Shown here: piece by piece, positions 24,315 through 39,300 of the stretch
Layout of the letters: every line of letters begins with the position of its first letter
How positions within the stretch are numbered: the stretch's first letter is position 1
Origin: Apostichopus japonicus
Lineage: Eukaryota > Echinodermata > Holothuroidea > Aspidochirotida > Stichopodidae
NCBI RefSeq assembly: GCF_037975245.1
Contig: NC_092578.1
Location: 19,381,321 to 19,445,320 of the forward strand
DNA length: 64,000 nt
Direction: 5' to 3'
Notes under the pieces: model-generated
Told to the model about the DNA's origin: nothing
Database searches by the model: none
Seen by the model: the letters and a program-made list of their open reading frames with translations, nothing else
Position numbers and translations under genes: made by a program

Positions 24315-27300
24315 CTACAAGAAGTAGTCCATCTCGTATCTCACGTACTGATTCTTTTCATCGTTGGGCACCCTGGGATATGACATCACCATGGTATCCT
24401 GTGAACCAATGTATAACGTATTGTACACTCTCCAGTAAGTGTCACGGACCTTCCTTGCTGGATGAAATAAGCCCTGAAAAAGAAAAAAGACGGAAAAAAC
24501 CAAGAAATATATCAATCTTTGCTGTCATTAAAAGGTAATTGAAAGACAACATTCACTCTTAATTTGGAAAGATTACGTAGATATTAGTTTTTGTAAAGTG
24601 GCTATTATAGGTTTAATCCTCCAATGACTACACTTCAACATTTAGTAATGATGTGGGCAGCAGCATTTTACAATCATGAGGAGGGCATAAATTATTTGAT
24701 AGTTAGAGGAGGGCAGCATTGTTTAATTCTGGTCCACCCCTCTCCCCTCCCAAAAAACAGTAATATTTCAGGTAATGGTTCATGGACAGCTTCTTGAGGA
24801 ACCTTAATAATAATCAATACAACATATCTGATATTCATCTTCCATAAATAACAGAAGTGTTTGATGAGCATTGCCATTTTGAATATCTTGTCTTTTCTAG
24901 CTGAAATATTTAATTGTCAATGTTAACACTTCTCATCGTGGGGACATTACCTTGCAGAGGTAGAAAATCCAAGGAAAAAATTGAGTTGGCACCTGTACCA
25001 CATTTCAACATTTTCAAATTTGGGGACATTTGTGATTGAATAAATGATTTCATAAATAATATCTTGCTAAGACAGCTGGTACCATTGTTTTCCTTAAAAG
25101 TGATGGAAAGACCACCCAAACAACAAAATTACTCTTAAGAGCTTCTCACCTGTACACAATACTGTAAGAGTTTGCCAGGACCAAGACCCACCCTGAGTCC
25201 TTCACAGGCTTCCATCACCGCCTGGATCACATGTGGAGATGTCTCAAAGATGTTTGGCCAAACAAAGTTCAAGAGATGGACCAATGAGTCCTCACAGCCG
25301 AAGCCAAAGACCCCAAGAGCCATATGCTTAATGGCAGTGCAGGCTGTTTGCCTGTGGACTAGATCCCTGTGTATAAAAAGAGGTAAACAAACATTCACTT
25401 TTGGAGAACAGTTACACTTGCGGGCTGGGATGGACAGGATACATTAAAAGTAGATTGACAGAGACACATGTTAAAGCAAATTAACAACTGAAAAACTGAC
25501 TGGGTAAAGTTAAATAAAGTTTGCTTGACATTTATGAGTAGTAACTGATCTATCTATATCATGTGTAACTTTAAGATACTGAGGCTGACAATGGTTGATA
25601 CCTACATCTTCCCATTAATTTCTACTTTGACAAAGCTACTTTTAGCATTCACCCTTCAGATTGCTTCTATTGAATATACCAGCATAGAAAATTCCCCAGA
25701 ATTTGGATCCAAAAAATCCTATGAAGCAAAATGCATCAACCTTACTAATTATGGAATATAGAGAACTGGGACAGTTGATTTTTCGTGAATTTTTTTTGAA
25801 CGTCATCCATATTTACCCCAAATATGTTAAAAAAGTATTTAAAAAAAAATGTAAAAAAAAAATGATCACTGATGTTAAGTTTCAACAAGCCACACCCACA
25901 AAGAGAATTTTGCTTCACAGAGATGTTAAATGAACAATTGGATTTTCACAATGTCCATGCATAATTCAGACGGTTGGAAGGATCCATATGGAAACTACTT
26001 GTCAAACATATTAGCAATATTTGAATGCTAAAGTTTGGAGTTAACAGTGGTAATTACTTCATTGATCCACTCACCTGTCCATTAGGGCGTCTTCCAAGAG
26101 AGGAGTCACAGCGTAGATGTAATCTTTGCCCATCTCACCGATGTACTCAAACAGGAAAGACAGTGACTTCAGAACACCATTCTGCACGTTCAGCTCCGGT
26201 ACTCTGTACTCATTCATCAAGGCAGGGAGGACTGTGAATGGCGAGCAGGTCTCTGCCACGATGGCGATCGCCACAGTGGTGCAGACACGGTTCTGACGTT
26301 CTTGTACTTTGAGGTTGTTCAACAGTGTGGCGAGGACATCATGAGGTCTGTGAGGTGATAACGGATAGCATAAATTAATCAAGCAGGTAATATTTTAAAA
26401 TGCAAACGAGACAGTACTCGTGTTTGACAGTGATGAAGACCCACAAGTCCTACAAACTTCATGCTTGCTTCAAGTCACCAGTACTCGTTGGTCACTTGCC
26501 AAATAGTTTCGCCATGATTGTCTACATCTGTTGAAGCTTGGTATGAACTGCTACACATTGCACAGACAGTCAGGCCATTGGACAATGTTGGGTTGGCCCG
26601 ACTGTAGCGGACAAGACTTCCAAATGGCAACATCTTTATTAGGTGGAAGTCTTTCAAAGACGACCAGATTACTCATTCTCAATGTCAGTATGGTCTGGCT
26701 TGAAGTCACTACAACTAATTATCAAGTCACCTTTGCAACTTCAAACTATGTCTCTAGCAAGTTCAAACACAAAGGAAGTTAAACTTACCCGATAGCCTTT
26801 GCAATGTAACCGAATGTGCTGACTGTATTAAACTTGCCCGATAGCCTTTGCAATGTAACCGAATGTGTTGACTGTATTAAACTTACCCGATAGCCTTTGC
26901 AATGTAACCGAATGTGTTGACTGTATTAAACTTACCCGATAGCCATTGCAATGTAACCGAATGTGTCGACTGTATTAAACTTACCCGATAGCCTTTGCAA
27001 TGTAACCGAATGTGTCGACTGTATTAAACTTACCCGATAGCCTTTGCAATGTAACCGAATGTGTTGACTGTAGCTCTTCTGATGGATTTCTTGTGAGCCT
27101 TGAGTAGTTCCAGCAGCTCAAAACAGATTCTCATCCACTCCCGAGCAGACACGTACTCTGCTCCCCGGTCAGCGATACGACCAACCAGGTCAATGCAGTT
27201 CTCTTGTACTTTCTCATGTCTGAAGGCAAATAAACAAACTGCATATCACTCACTATCAACAGTTTAATCTCTTAGGTAGCTGGCAACTTTTGAAACAGCA

Positions 27301-30300
27301 TGCTAACCTCACCAGATTCACGCAAGTTACTTGAGGAATATCCTACACCAAGTGTACGAAGCTTTCATATTTGTCGGCAATTTCACAGATAGTTAGCCTC
27401 AGAGGTAAATGATAGTAACTACTTCAGCCCTGATTCTTATATATATATATATAGTAGGTTAGGCTATACACTTTCCCTATCAATAGTGTGGTAGGTCTAA
27501 ACTAAGTGTTCATGTTTGTTTTGAAAAGCAACAGACTCGCTCACAATTTATAGCATATGTTATGATTCTAAAGCAACAATACAACAAAATAAGTTCTGTT
27601 CAAGTTTATTTGATGGTAAGATAATTATTTTGAATTCTTACTATTTTAAAATATTTTTGCAACGCAGCAACCAGCTAACAGCCTATACTCAAGCAAGCTG
27701 CGTTATGGTACCAAATAGTGAATTTATAGAGACACTTTTCTGGTCGTCTCCCTGACACCCTTGAGGTACTCTTCATGAGGTCAACTTGCACAACAAATTG
27801 AAGATATTATCGCAGACAGAAGCAAGTGTGATCAACCGGGTATCTTACTAAGGGGTGATAGTATGACAGTGCTAGCACCTCTTAGCCTGGGAGACAATTC
27901 CGTCATCAAATGGTGAAACCTAAAGGGCTTTGACAGAATACACTAAACATTGGGCAACAAGTCATATTGGCAGTTTCAGCTTGTTTTGGATCATTAGTTT
28001 TCCTGGCAGAACAGACCCTTGGTGTTCTTTAAATATTGCTCTGCTGCCTCATCTTACCTGTTTTTAAGGATTGGAGTCAGTCTTGGTAGGAGGTCCTTGA
28101 TTGGTGGAGTCATCTTGTGCATACCAATGACATTTACGATGGATTTCAAAGCCCCAAGAATACTACCGAGGACCTCTGGGTACTCTTCTCCAAGGTACTC
28201 ATATAACACAACTCCAAGATGTCCCATCAATTTTTCCTTTGATAAAATAAGAGGAAAGAAATTTATAAATTACTAACTAGCCAACTGGATATTACGTGGT
28301 TGACACCACCAATGAACGGTGAAATCTAAAACAGGAAAGGTTTCAACTCATTCATGGTGAACTAATTGAACTTATTCCCAAAACATAACAACGATAAGAA
28401 GGATGACGATAGATTATCTAATGATAATATATAATTCGTTGAAATAAGTACAACAGATGTAAGAAATCATAAATGGAAACCAGCGACTGTGTGAACCTGA
28501 AAAGGGAACTAATCCATGAGTGAAGGAACAGGTACACTTGACAAGAAAGATACAACTGAAAGAATAAATTAACTGGAAGAAATATGATGGTGATAAATAT
28601 GAAGGTGATAAATATGAAGGTGATAAATATGATGGTGATATAATTACCTCTTGACAGGTCTTCATGACGATGGCGATTCTTGAGATGAGGTCAGCAGCCT
28701 GCTGCCTGACCTTTGCAGCTTTGTTATTGAGACGCCAGAGGATGGTACCGCAGATCTGGGGCAGGTAAGGCTTACATCTCTTACCAAGGGCATTCACAAT
28801 CGTTCCAAACCCATTCAACATCACAGAATCCTGTCAGAAATGAATATCCCAAGGTAAAATGTCACTGAATTATTGCTCATTAATTTACTGAATCAAAGAC
28901 TATCTACCAGTTGTCAAAAGGCGTTGTATCATAGAAAGCAGTTTCAACGATTGTTGAGTTTTGCTTGTTATAAAATTGATGTGAGGAATTTTTCTATCTG
29001 GCAACTAATTTCCAGATAGCACCAGATCAAGAATTCTTTGCAGAAGATTTAAAGTGACTGCACAAATGCAAATTTGTGCATTGCTTTTGGTAAAAAGTTT
29101 GCTAATATATGACACTAAAATCACTTCTTTCAATTCAAACAATGAAGTGAAACTTCAGTAAATTGGTAACCTCTGATCAGGCTTAGTGCAAGTGACAATA
29201 CCAATACGAAAAAGTGTCTGAGGCAGATTGTAAAATTTAAGATGTCTTTTCTTGACCTCCAAACTTGCTTACCTCTGTGGTCTGTTCTTGAAAAGCGTAG
29301 AGGATTCCATCAATCAGCTGTTCCTCAAGTCTAGAGTCGATGTCAGAAGCTCCAAGGTTAGCCATGATCTTTTCGATGGTCTCCATCACCATCTTACGGT
29401 ACTGCTCGGCCTCATCCTTCAGGTCATCTTTGATTCTTCCTACAATCTCTCCTGCTCCTACCTTGTTGGCAATCTCCACAGTCGTGTCCACCAACTGAAA
29501 TGATTCATGTCAAATGGTGTTGACTTCTTCATTACTGTGATACAATGATACACTGGACAGGGAATATGTTTTCCTCTCAGACTAAAAAGACACAACACTA
29601 TAATAACAACAATAATAAACCCTAACTAATAACACTAAAATGGAAAACACTATATAATGAACACTAAGTAATAGCACCAAATAATAAACACTAACTAATA
29701 ATACAAAAAGACATAACAGTAACTTTTAACTTCTGTCCCTTACTATAGGCAATAAGCTCAGCATTTCAATTCACTTCTCTGTTCCTTACTAGGGGCAATA
29801 AGCTCAGCATTTCAATTCACTTCTCTGTTCCTTACTAGGGGCAATAAGCTCAGCATTTCAATTCACTTCTCTGTTCCTTACTAGGGGCAATAAGCTCAGC
29901 ATTTCAATTCATTTCCTGTTCCTATCTAGGGGTAAAGCTCAGCACTTCAATTTACTTCTCTGTTGCTTACTAGGGGCAATAAGCTCAGCATTTCAATTCA
30001 ATTCTCTGTCCCTTACTAGGGGCAATAAACTCAGCATTTCAATTCACTTCTCTGTTGCTTACTAGGGGCAATAATCTCAGCATTTCAATTCAGTTCTCTG
30101 TCCCTTACTAGGGGCAATAAACTCAGCATTTCAATTCACTTCTCTGTTGCTTACTAGGGGCAATAATCTCAGCATTTCAATTCACTCCTCTGTTGCATAC
30201 TAGGGGCAATAAACTCAGCACTTCACTTCTCTCTTTCTGTAAACTTACTACTCACTATTGCATTCTGCAACACAATGACATGAGTAAGGCATGTTATACT

Positions 30301-33300
30301 GATTTCCTTTTTTATCTATGACTTGGCATGACTATGATTTCTTACCTGTCTGTAGTTTCGGCGATCCAGCGCCATTCTATGCTGCCAGAAATGCTTAAAG
30401 AAAGAGGGCAGCACCTCATCTCTGATGTACTGAGCTTCCACACCATCCGTAGCACAACACTGCTTCACCACCTACGAAACAGGAAAAGAACAACAGATAG
30501 ATACTTTATGTGAGAGGAAGAAGCAGTAGGTTAGAATGAGTACACTATTAACTAAGACTTGTGATCATGAATGTGTGTCTCCTATCCATAGGAAATGTTC
30601 TTGAATGTAAAAGATATAACCTTAACTTTAAGCCTTATTGTAATAAATATGGTATTATCAGTAGCATATGTTGAAACTATAAAGCGAGGGAGGAATTTAC
30701 CTTGAGGACAATCTTCTTCATTTCTTCATCTGGAGACTGGAACTCACGAATGAGAATCAACATAACCTCCCTGGTGTAGTAGTTAGCGTACTCTGGGTCC
30801 ATCAAAGGAATGAGATAACCAATGGCTTTCAGGAAAGCTGCCAGACCCTGAATAAACCAAGGAAAATGGAAAGTTATTTATTTGAACTTCAACAAGATTG
30901 TAAACCCACACCACTCTCTCTTGCCTTACTGTAATGATAAACATAGAACAGTTGAACCACAATCTTTCACTCATCAGGTCTACAGAACGCTTAAGCTTTA
31001 GGATGAGGGCACCCTAACGACCTAGCCTGCACATTAGCAGAATAGAATGAACAAGTCTAGCACACTTAAGATTTTAATGCACAGCCAATGACCTTTACCA
31101 CAATGAATACAGAATAAGTTCTCACCTTTCCCCTGTGTTGTCTGATACCCTTCCATAGGGGCTTGAGTACACTATCAAAGGATTCGATACCATATGGAGT
31201 AGCTGCCTCTGCCAGGGCGGCTACGGCCAAAGCTGTGATGGTTCGTACCTTCTGCTGTTCGTCCACCAGACCTAGAGTGGAATCAAACGGATGAAAAAAC
31301 GTTTGTTGTCAACGACACAGTACGGAAACGTGAACTTCAGCAATTGCTGCTTTGAATTAAATTATTGGTCATTCATTTATTGGAAACTTTTCTTTTCCTC
31401 AATTCCAAAATACTGCGAATGAAGCAAGCCATACCTAATTTAAGGTAAACTTTATCAGTTAAATAAATGGAAAAGGTCGAGATTCAAATTCCAGCTGGCA
31501 CTTTGATATTTCTTTACTATCAGTTAGTGAAAATGATTACATCATGATAACTCAGACTTGAGCGCATTCTCACAAATCGTAGATTTAAAATGGTCACACT
31601 CACCATGTTCAATAATTTCCACCAGGTTCTTCAAGTGAGGCAATATGGCGCATCCCATCAGGATGGCAATCTGCTGGACGATCTTGATGCCAGTATGGCG
31701 AGCCTGCCATGACTTCTTACTCTTACAGACAGCCTTCAGGAAAGGCAGGAGGGCTGGGATACCCAGGGCGGACGCCACCACGGCAAAAGCACGGGCGGTG
31801 GTGTTACGGACGTACTCGTCCAAGTTGTCGATGTCTGGTCTCATGGTGGAGATCATAGTAGCTAAACCGGCAGCCTTGGCCAGGTTGGAGATGATCTCCC
31901 TGCCTTCCACACGGGCGTAGTAATCCTCGTCGATCAGAAGGGGTTCAATGACCACGAGGATCTGAAAAGGAATTAATTAGTATAGAGTAATGAGAGGATC
32001 TTCAAACCCCTCTCTCCACTTCTCCGCCCCCCTCCCCTATTCAGAAGGAAAATTTCCAGCAATATAATACAGTTGTCATAGATGCAGCATGATCATTATC
32101 AGGGTTGTCACCACGCCGGGCGGCGCCGGGCGGTGCTACCCAGCTCTCAAAATTTCCGCCCGGTACTCAAGGTCAATTTCAGCCTTACCGCCCGGCACAA
32201 ATTAGCCTACAGTACCGCCAATAAGTAACTTGGTAAAGATTAGCGCGATTCAGTGCAAAACGCAGGTTAACTGTAATTAACCCCGCGGATCACTGTCACA
32301 AATTACCCGGCTCTAAAAATGGTCTGGTGACAACCCTGATCATTATATTTGGGGCTTAAAGGCTATTTGGCTTCTTTAAGGCATCCCTACCATAAATATG
32401 ACGTTAATGATGTCATTACCATTTCATGGAAGGTGAAGAGGTATATTAAGAACCTTTCTGTGCAGACGCAAGGACTGTTAATTATATTTTCACTACATTA
32501 TGCTGCCATCGAGTGACAAAAGTCATTATGTGTTCTTTGAAAGAAGCTATCAAGTGAAGCAACAGCTTCAACACTTCAGTAAAGCCTGGATTGTCTGAAC
32601 ACATTGGGATCAGAGGTTATCTGGATATGATAACATTCTGGATAATTAACTATCCTATACCTCAGCATAGCTTGTCAATTTATTGTCCATAACAAACACG
32701 TGTTTTGTAATGTTAATGATTGTTTAAAGAAAAAAAAGAGTTGTATTTGGCGATGGAATTTCAATGAAATTTTGGCTCAGAGCAGATTGAGTAGACTTGA
32801 TAATTTGCAAGAGTGGGTCACTGTTTCTGTCAGTGGTATAACTACCATTTAACATCTATAGAACTCTTGAAGCAGTGTGGAATACTCACTGTCACGTGCA
32901 GAAAAAACAAGCATAAAGTAAGAACACTAACCTTGTGTACATATGGTCGTACAAGATCATCTAGTTTGTACAGAATGCGATCGATAACTTTCACCAACAG
33001 ATGGCGCTCTTGATCTTCCAATGTCGGAGACATCAGCAATGGGAGGATTTGGTTGAAGAGAGGACCGGCGCCAAACTCCCTGGCCTTGTCAGTGACTTGA
33101 CGGAGGGCAGCTTTACGCATGGGTGGGGTCCCGTTTTTGATCTTTAGGAGCAATTTCATGATCCTTCTCTCCTTCTGCTCCTCAGGGCTCAGCGTGCTTT
33201 CATCAACATCATTCTACATATGGAAATGAGAAACATTACTATAATAACAAAACACAATCACATTCCACTACACTTCATTTTGCTATTACCTAGCTTACGG

Positions 33301-36300
33301 TCAACGAACAGAAAAAAACATTCCCCAAGTTACGACTTGGCCTAGGTGCACAGACTGTGGAAGTACTGCTGGACTAGACTAAGCTGAAATTAATAATTTT
33401 ACATCTACAAAACTGCTTCATTTGGGAAAGCTAAATATCTTCTTTATCGCACTTTCCAAGTCTTTTAAAACTTCCTACTCCCAAGCCCACTCCTCCTGCT
33501 TCAACAAAGGACACAAAACATTTAACAAATAGATCAAATAATCCCAAACACATTTATTAAAGCAGTACTCACCAGAAGTTTGCCAAAGTACTGGGCATCA
33601 TCTGGCTTGAGCATGGGAAGGTTGCCAGCTGGTTGAGCTATGCCTGGATCTACCACAGTACCATCTTGCTGCATAAAGAAACCACTGGTCCCTCCCATCG
33701 GAGTCGGTGTCGATGTCAACTTACGGGCTGGGGTTCTGATTGGAACATAGCCAGCTGGTGGTTGTAGGACCTTAAAAAGGAGAAAAAATAAAAAAAAATG
33801 AAATTTCTGATTTTCAAATTGAAACAAGTATACCTCCTTTTTCACCAATGGAAAATGTTTTAGTGTCCTTGAAACTTGCATGAGTGCACCAAAACCCAAC
33901 ATCACATCTGAATGCTTTCATACATGTTGATTAACAATTTGAAACTTGATTTAACTGTTCCGATGCAAAGCGCTTTTGTACAGACTGTATGGCTAAGCTA
34001 ATTCCCTACCACTAATAGAAGATGGCTTACCTTGTATCCATCTGGAAACAAGGCATCCAGTTCTTCATCTGACCATGCCCTGTTTCTCTGGTCAATCTCT
34101 TTCTCCCATCTCCAAGCTTGTAGTTGTTCCGGGGTCATTCTGACCCCTGAAGGTGTAGGGGTACTTTCTGCCATGGCCTTTTGACCTACTGGGGTCACAC
34201 CAGCTCCCAGCATGGGTGTGCTTGGGGTACCAGGGGTCTTAGGTGTGCCAACAGCAGGTGTACGGGGAGTCCCTGGAGTCTGTGACCCTGCGGGTGTTTC
34301 GTCCCATCTGGATCTTCTCTTGGATGCTGGGGTAGGTGTGTCAGATGGATGATCCCCGCCTCTGTCTGTGCGAGGTGTCTCAGCCCACCCTCCACCGTGG
34401 CCAGGTGTTTCTACAAGATTGAACACAAAACACAGAATTATTAACACACAAGGGGGCATGAACACATTAAAGCTACACTTTCTTTTCAATTTTTCCAAAC
34501 ATCTGTTGATAATATACAGTGCTATTAATGAAAAGACCAAGCATCTTGGAAACATGTTTCTTTAGTCTATGTTATCTCACCAATTGAAGCAGACGGTTTT
34601 CAAAACGGTTTGTTGGACAACCATTTAAGTCAGGTTTGTTGGGCAACCATTTAAGTCAAGCTTGTTGGACAACCATTTCAGTCAAGCTTGTTGGACAACC
34701 ATTTAAGTCAAGCTTGTTGGGCAACCATTTAAGTCAAGCTTGTGGGGCAACCATTTAAGTCAAGCTTGTTGGGCAACCATTTAAGCCAGCTTATTTCAGT
34801 CTCACCATTGGAAGGTAAGAGACTCATTATGTACAGTAAACTAGGCATATTTCAGTCTCACCATTGGACAGTAAGAGACTAATGCTGTTAATACCATTGT
34901 CAAACTACTTCTTTTAACCAGTTCTCAGTTTTACCTCGCTCTGTTCTTGGGGTTTCATCCCATCTGTTACGACGTGAGCTCGGTGTTGCCGAGTGACCAG
35001 GGGTAGTATGTCCAGGGGTTGTGTGACCAGGTGTGGCATGCCCAGGGGTGACATGACCAGGGGTAACATGACCTGGGGTGGCATCCCAAATTCTTGTACT
35101 GGCTGTTGGGGTGGCCCCTGGTGTCTCTCCCCCCTTTGGCCGTCCTGGAGTCTCATCCCATCGACTGATAGAGGGAGTGGTGGCCTGCAAGGAAGAATAA
35201 AACATTGACACTGTAAACAGAGACAAAATTATGTTACATGTGATGTTCTCAGCAGGATAGCTTAGAAACAGGAAAGAAGAGAATAAATTTATATCGTCTC
35301 AATTAAGGGAGGAGAGGAGAACTGAAACATTCACAAACAATGAAATCAAGCTACAAGATGAAAGACTTGCAGAGATGACATCATACGTTTAATTTCAATC
35401 TGAATTTGTTTTGGACCTACAATATAGATTGCAATGTTCGTGCCTTTCAATCATAAGGTCCTCGGTTCGAGTCACTCCCAGATTAATGTTTGTCGTCCAG
35501 TTACAGAGTTTTTGACAATTGACAATTCATAATCATTGACGTTAAATATGAATGTAAGAGACTGACTTCGGTCAGCTTGCCGCTTTGATAAGCCAATGAG
35601 GCTTCTTCGCGAGTTCCTGCTGGCAGGAGGATCTAAAATACACACACACACATGTTCTCATTCTTGGCTCAGATAAAAAACATAATTGTTACCTCTTCCT
35701 GGTCCCAACCACTGGCTCTTTTTTTACTTGGAGTTGCTCCAGGTGTCTCATCACCAGCTCCAGACTGATCCCAACGACTGCGTTTAGCTAAAAGTAAAAT
35801 GATTTATGGAAGGTTTAACGATTCATGTAGTGCTAAATGTCTGTTTCTCTCTACTGTAAACCACTATGTTTTTGCCATTTTATCACCAACTTATTTCTGC
35901 AAACTTTAATAAAACTATAGCAGACTACTGAAGACAAGACAGCAATGAGGTGAGAACAGATACCCTCAAGAGACATTTTATCGAACAATTGGCGACTCTT
36001 ATTTCTGTTGCCCTGCCACTATTTCATATCAGCACTGTCCACACGCAAAATGATAATCGGAAATTATCAAACCTTTCAACTTCCATTTCATATTTTGTAA
36101 TTTAATTTTGGCTAGGAAAGCTAATGAACTGGTTCGTCTCCAGATTATAGTATCAAACATTACAAACACAAATCAACACACATTCACACACACCAAAATA
36201 TCCCTTCCGATTTCCAGTGTAAACAATCTTGAAAGCGTCATCAAGAGCAATTTCTTAGTTTTTTTTCCCCCTAAGAATTCGACACCAAAACCCTGGATAT

Positions 36301-39300
36301 AGTATGTCAGTAACGCTACAGTGCATGATGTAGTTTTGAGACTTACATGCTTGCTTCACAGGTGGCTGGGATTCCGGTTGTGCTTGGAGAGTACCATCCT
36401 TGGAACGTTCTTGCATCTGCTGTCGGTAGTCATTCTGAGGATAGATTAGAACAGCAGGGAATCAAAACACTGTACCTTTAATGGTTAGATCACATGATCT
36501 TTGCAGGTTTACAGATATCTTCTAACAAACTTGTGTCGTTAATAATGCTAACTTATTATATAATAAAGGAATGTAAGGGTAACATAGGAATTAGGAGGGG
36601 AGGGGGATGGGGGCCAGAGGGGTAGGCAGAAACTGAATCCTTCACTAACTTCTTGTTATATATCAGTTTTACTGTCCCACTCTATTTTCCATTTCCATTC
36701 AAAAGCACTCCCCCTGCCTCCCTTCTGCCCCTGCTTTCCACATGGATGTTGTTGACCACAACTGACCCAAAGATCACCCCGGCCCCCTCCCCCCGCCCCA
36801 CAACCCCATGCTGCTCTACATTTGTTTCCATGTACCACACGTATCCATATCTGGATGTAACAAAGTGATTCTTACCTGTTGTTTATCGATCATCTGTTGT
36901 CTACGAATATTAGCGTAAGTCCAGGCATTCTGATCTGGTGTTTTGGCTCCTGTTGAGACAAGAAGATGAAGATGGAGAGGAAGAGAGGAGAAAAGACCTC
37001 CCTGGTTAGTTGGGTGACAATCACAAGAGGATTCAATAAATGAATACAGCAAGCATGCAAACAACATCAAGATTATTTTCACCACAATGGATTTGTTTGG
37101 GTTGATATTTCCATGCAAAGAACCCAGGGGTGATTGGTCTACACATCGCCCTTAACTATCTGCCATGAATTTTACTGTGAGTTACTGAGATGCTATACAG
37201 ACTTGGATACTTTGCGCACAGCTATTCATATTTTCTTCTACCTATTAACTTTTTCTTTGTCAATGACAAAAATCTCATGTCTTTCGTTTTTAAGGGCTGC
37301 TCTATGCCACCCCAAGAAAAGATAACATACAAAGACATTTATACATTAACGACCCACTCCCTAAAACACCCCTCCCCCACCGACTCACTCCATAAATTAC
37401 GGACAGCCACGGGAATCAGCCACTGCACTTGAAGGGTTGTACTAATTGGACTTGGTAGGAGTCCATGTTGATTAACTGAGTGTGTGGACATGCAGGGAAT
37501 GTTTACTTTTAACATCTGAACAACAAGGTACGCTCCAATCACAAAGGTATTTAGTCTTTGTCCAGTATTGTTTACAAGGAGTCTAAAACTATTCATTATT
37601 GAAGGTAACATGGTAGTAGTCTGTAGCAGTAAGTAAGCTTCATACAGCCTAATACTACCTCTTTAAATGGTTTCTCTCACTTCTGACAAGTAATTTGGCC
37701 TAACTCAAAGTGTCTCCCTTTTCTTCTTCCTTTTTTTATCTTCTGAAAACCAATCATAACATTCTTTGAAACTCATTGTGGTGAAAATAATTTGAAGGAA
37801 AAAAAAAAAAAACATACCAAAAAAAACAAAGAGAAAATTATTTTACTATTACCAGTTTACAAGCATATATAAAAATTTGAAATTGAAGAAAGGACACCAT
37901 GTTGTTTTGACCGGCAGAGACCAAACCAGAGTTCCACACAAGACTCTGCCTTCGGGGTTATATTATATACGTACTGTTTGGCCATGGCCAGCCCTTGGCA
38001 ATCCAACCGTCACAGCTTAACCTGGAGAAGATGACAATGTGTCTAAAAAGACAAAGCTTTTCACTGTTAGTGCAGTGGTGTTTGCAGATTTGCAAAGAGA
38101 ATTGTTTGATTTGACTTAAAAAGATAACATATTCCTTCTGCTAGCTAAACTTTTCCTCCCTCCCTCCCAATCCTCCTCCCCAACCTCAAGCCTGTTATTC
38201 TCCTCCTTCCGTCAATCTGCGCTTGTATCAATTGAGGCTCGCTGTCTTACATTATAGACGCTGCTGCTGGCAAGAACTTCCAAGAGATTGTACGTACTGT
38301 AAGGATTATCCAGACTGGACACTTTTTAACGTGAGCAAATGGACAATTCCAAAAACAGTTCGAAGCGAGGACAAAACTTTGTCCAAACAGTATTCAAAAC
38401 CTCTCTAACAACTTCCTTTACATTGCTGAACAAAAGAAATGCATCCCTCGACTTGATTCTAACAGGACCTCCACATTGGGCCAAGAAACTACTTTCCTTC
38501 CCTTCTCTATCATTGGACCCATATTCTACTGAAAAGAGCCAATTGAGTTTGAAATAAAAACAAAGGCCGCATTTGCCATATTCTTGTACCACTGCTTCAG
38601 AATTTTGATCGGTACTTCATTTGAACATTCTCACAGCTTTTGACTAAATAAATAAATGTTAGAAAGTATTGAACTTTCAAAACCAGTGATTTTCAAAACA
38701 AATAAACTTGTCCTATTTTCAATACCATAAAGCAAAAGACAAAACAGTAAATATAGGAGCAAGAGGCAAAATTCTTTTGCAACTGTGCAATGTTTCCTTT
38801 CATACTCAATGAGCTCTATGACACAACACTAAAAACTCATGACCAAAGCTATTTGTCACAACAGAGACTATACTGCTGATATCCTACAACTACAATATTG
38901 CTCATTTTTAATATTAATATGACCAAACTTCTTTGATGTACCCTTGACCTAAGTCCCTACAAGACCTAATTGCCTTTTTATTTAATTGGCCAACGACGTC
39001 AGGAGCGATAATGGCACTGTTTGGGAAAGAATGAGAGATTTTAATTAGTCAGGAGTAGTGCAGGAAGGGGTAACTTAACGATTATCACATGAATGGTCAT
39101 GGATACATGGTAACCAACACATGACAACTCGATTCATAGGAAATTCTTCATTCGAGTACTACGCAAGTTTGCTTGCAGTATTGCCAGATGCAATAATCAT
39201 ATACCTTTCATGCTCCTTTGCAACACACAGGTTCTTTTGTTAGACACATATTAATTATGGTCATTCTATTCACAAATTCCTAACCCAAACTAAAACACTG

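Noticed and set aside
26779-27027. Copies one to five of the 49-bp repeat as extra coding mini-exons
   Set aside because: Introns between adjacent copies would be only 15 bases, 34-base exons shift the frame, and read-through meets TAA.
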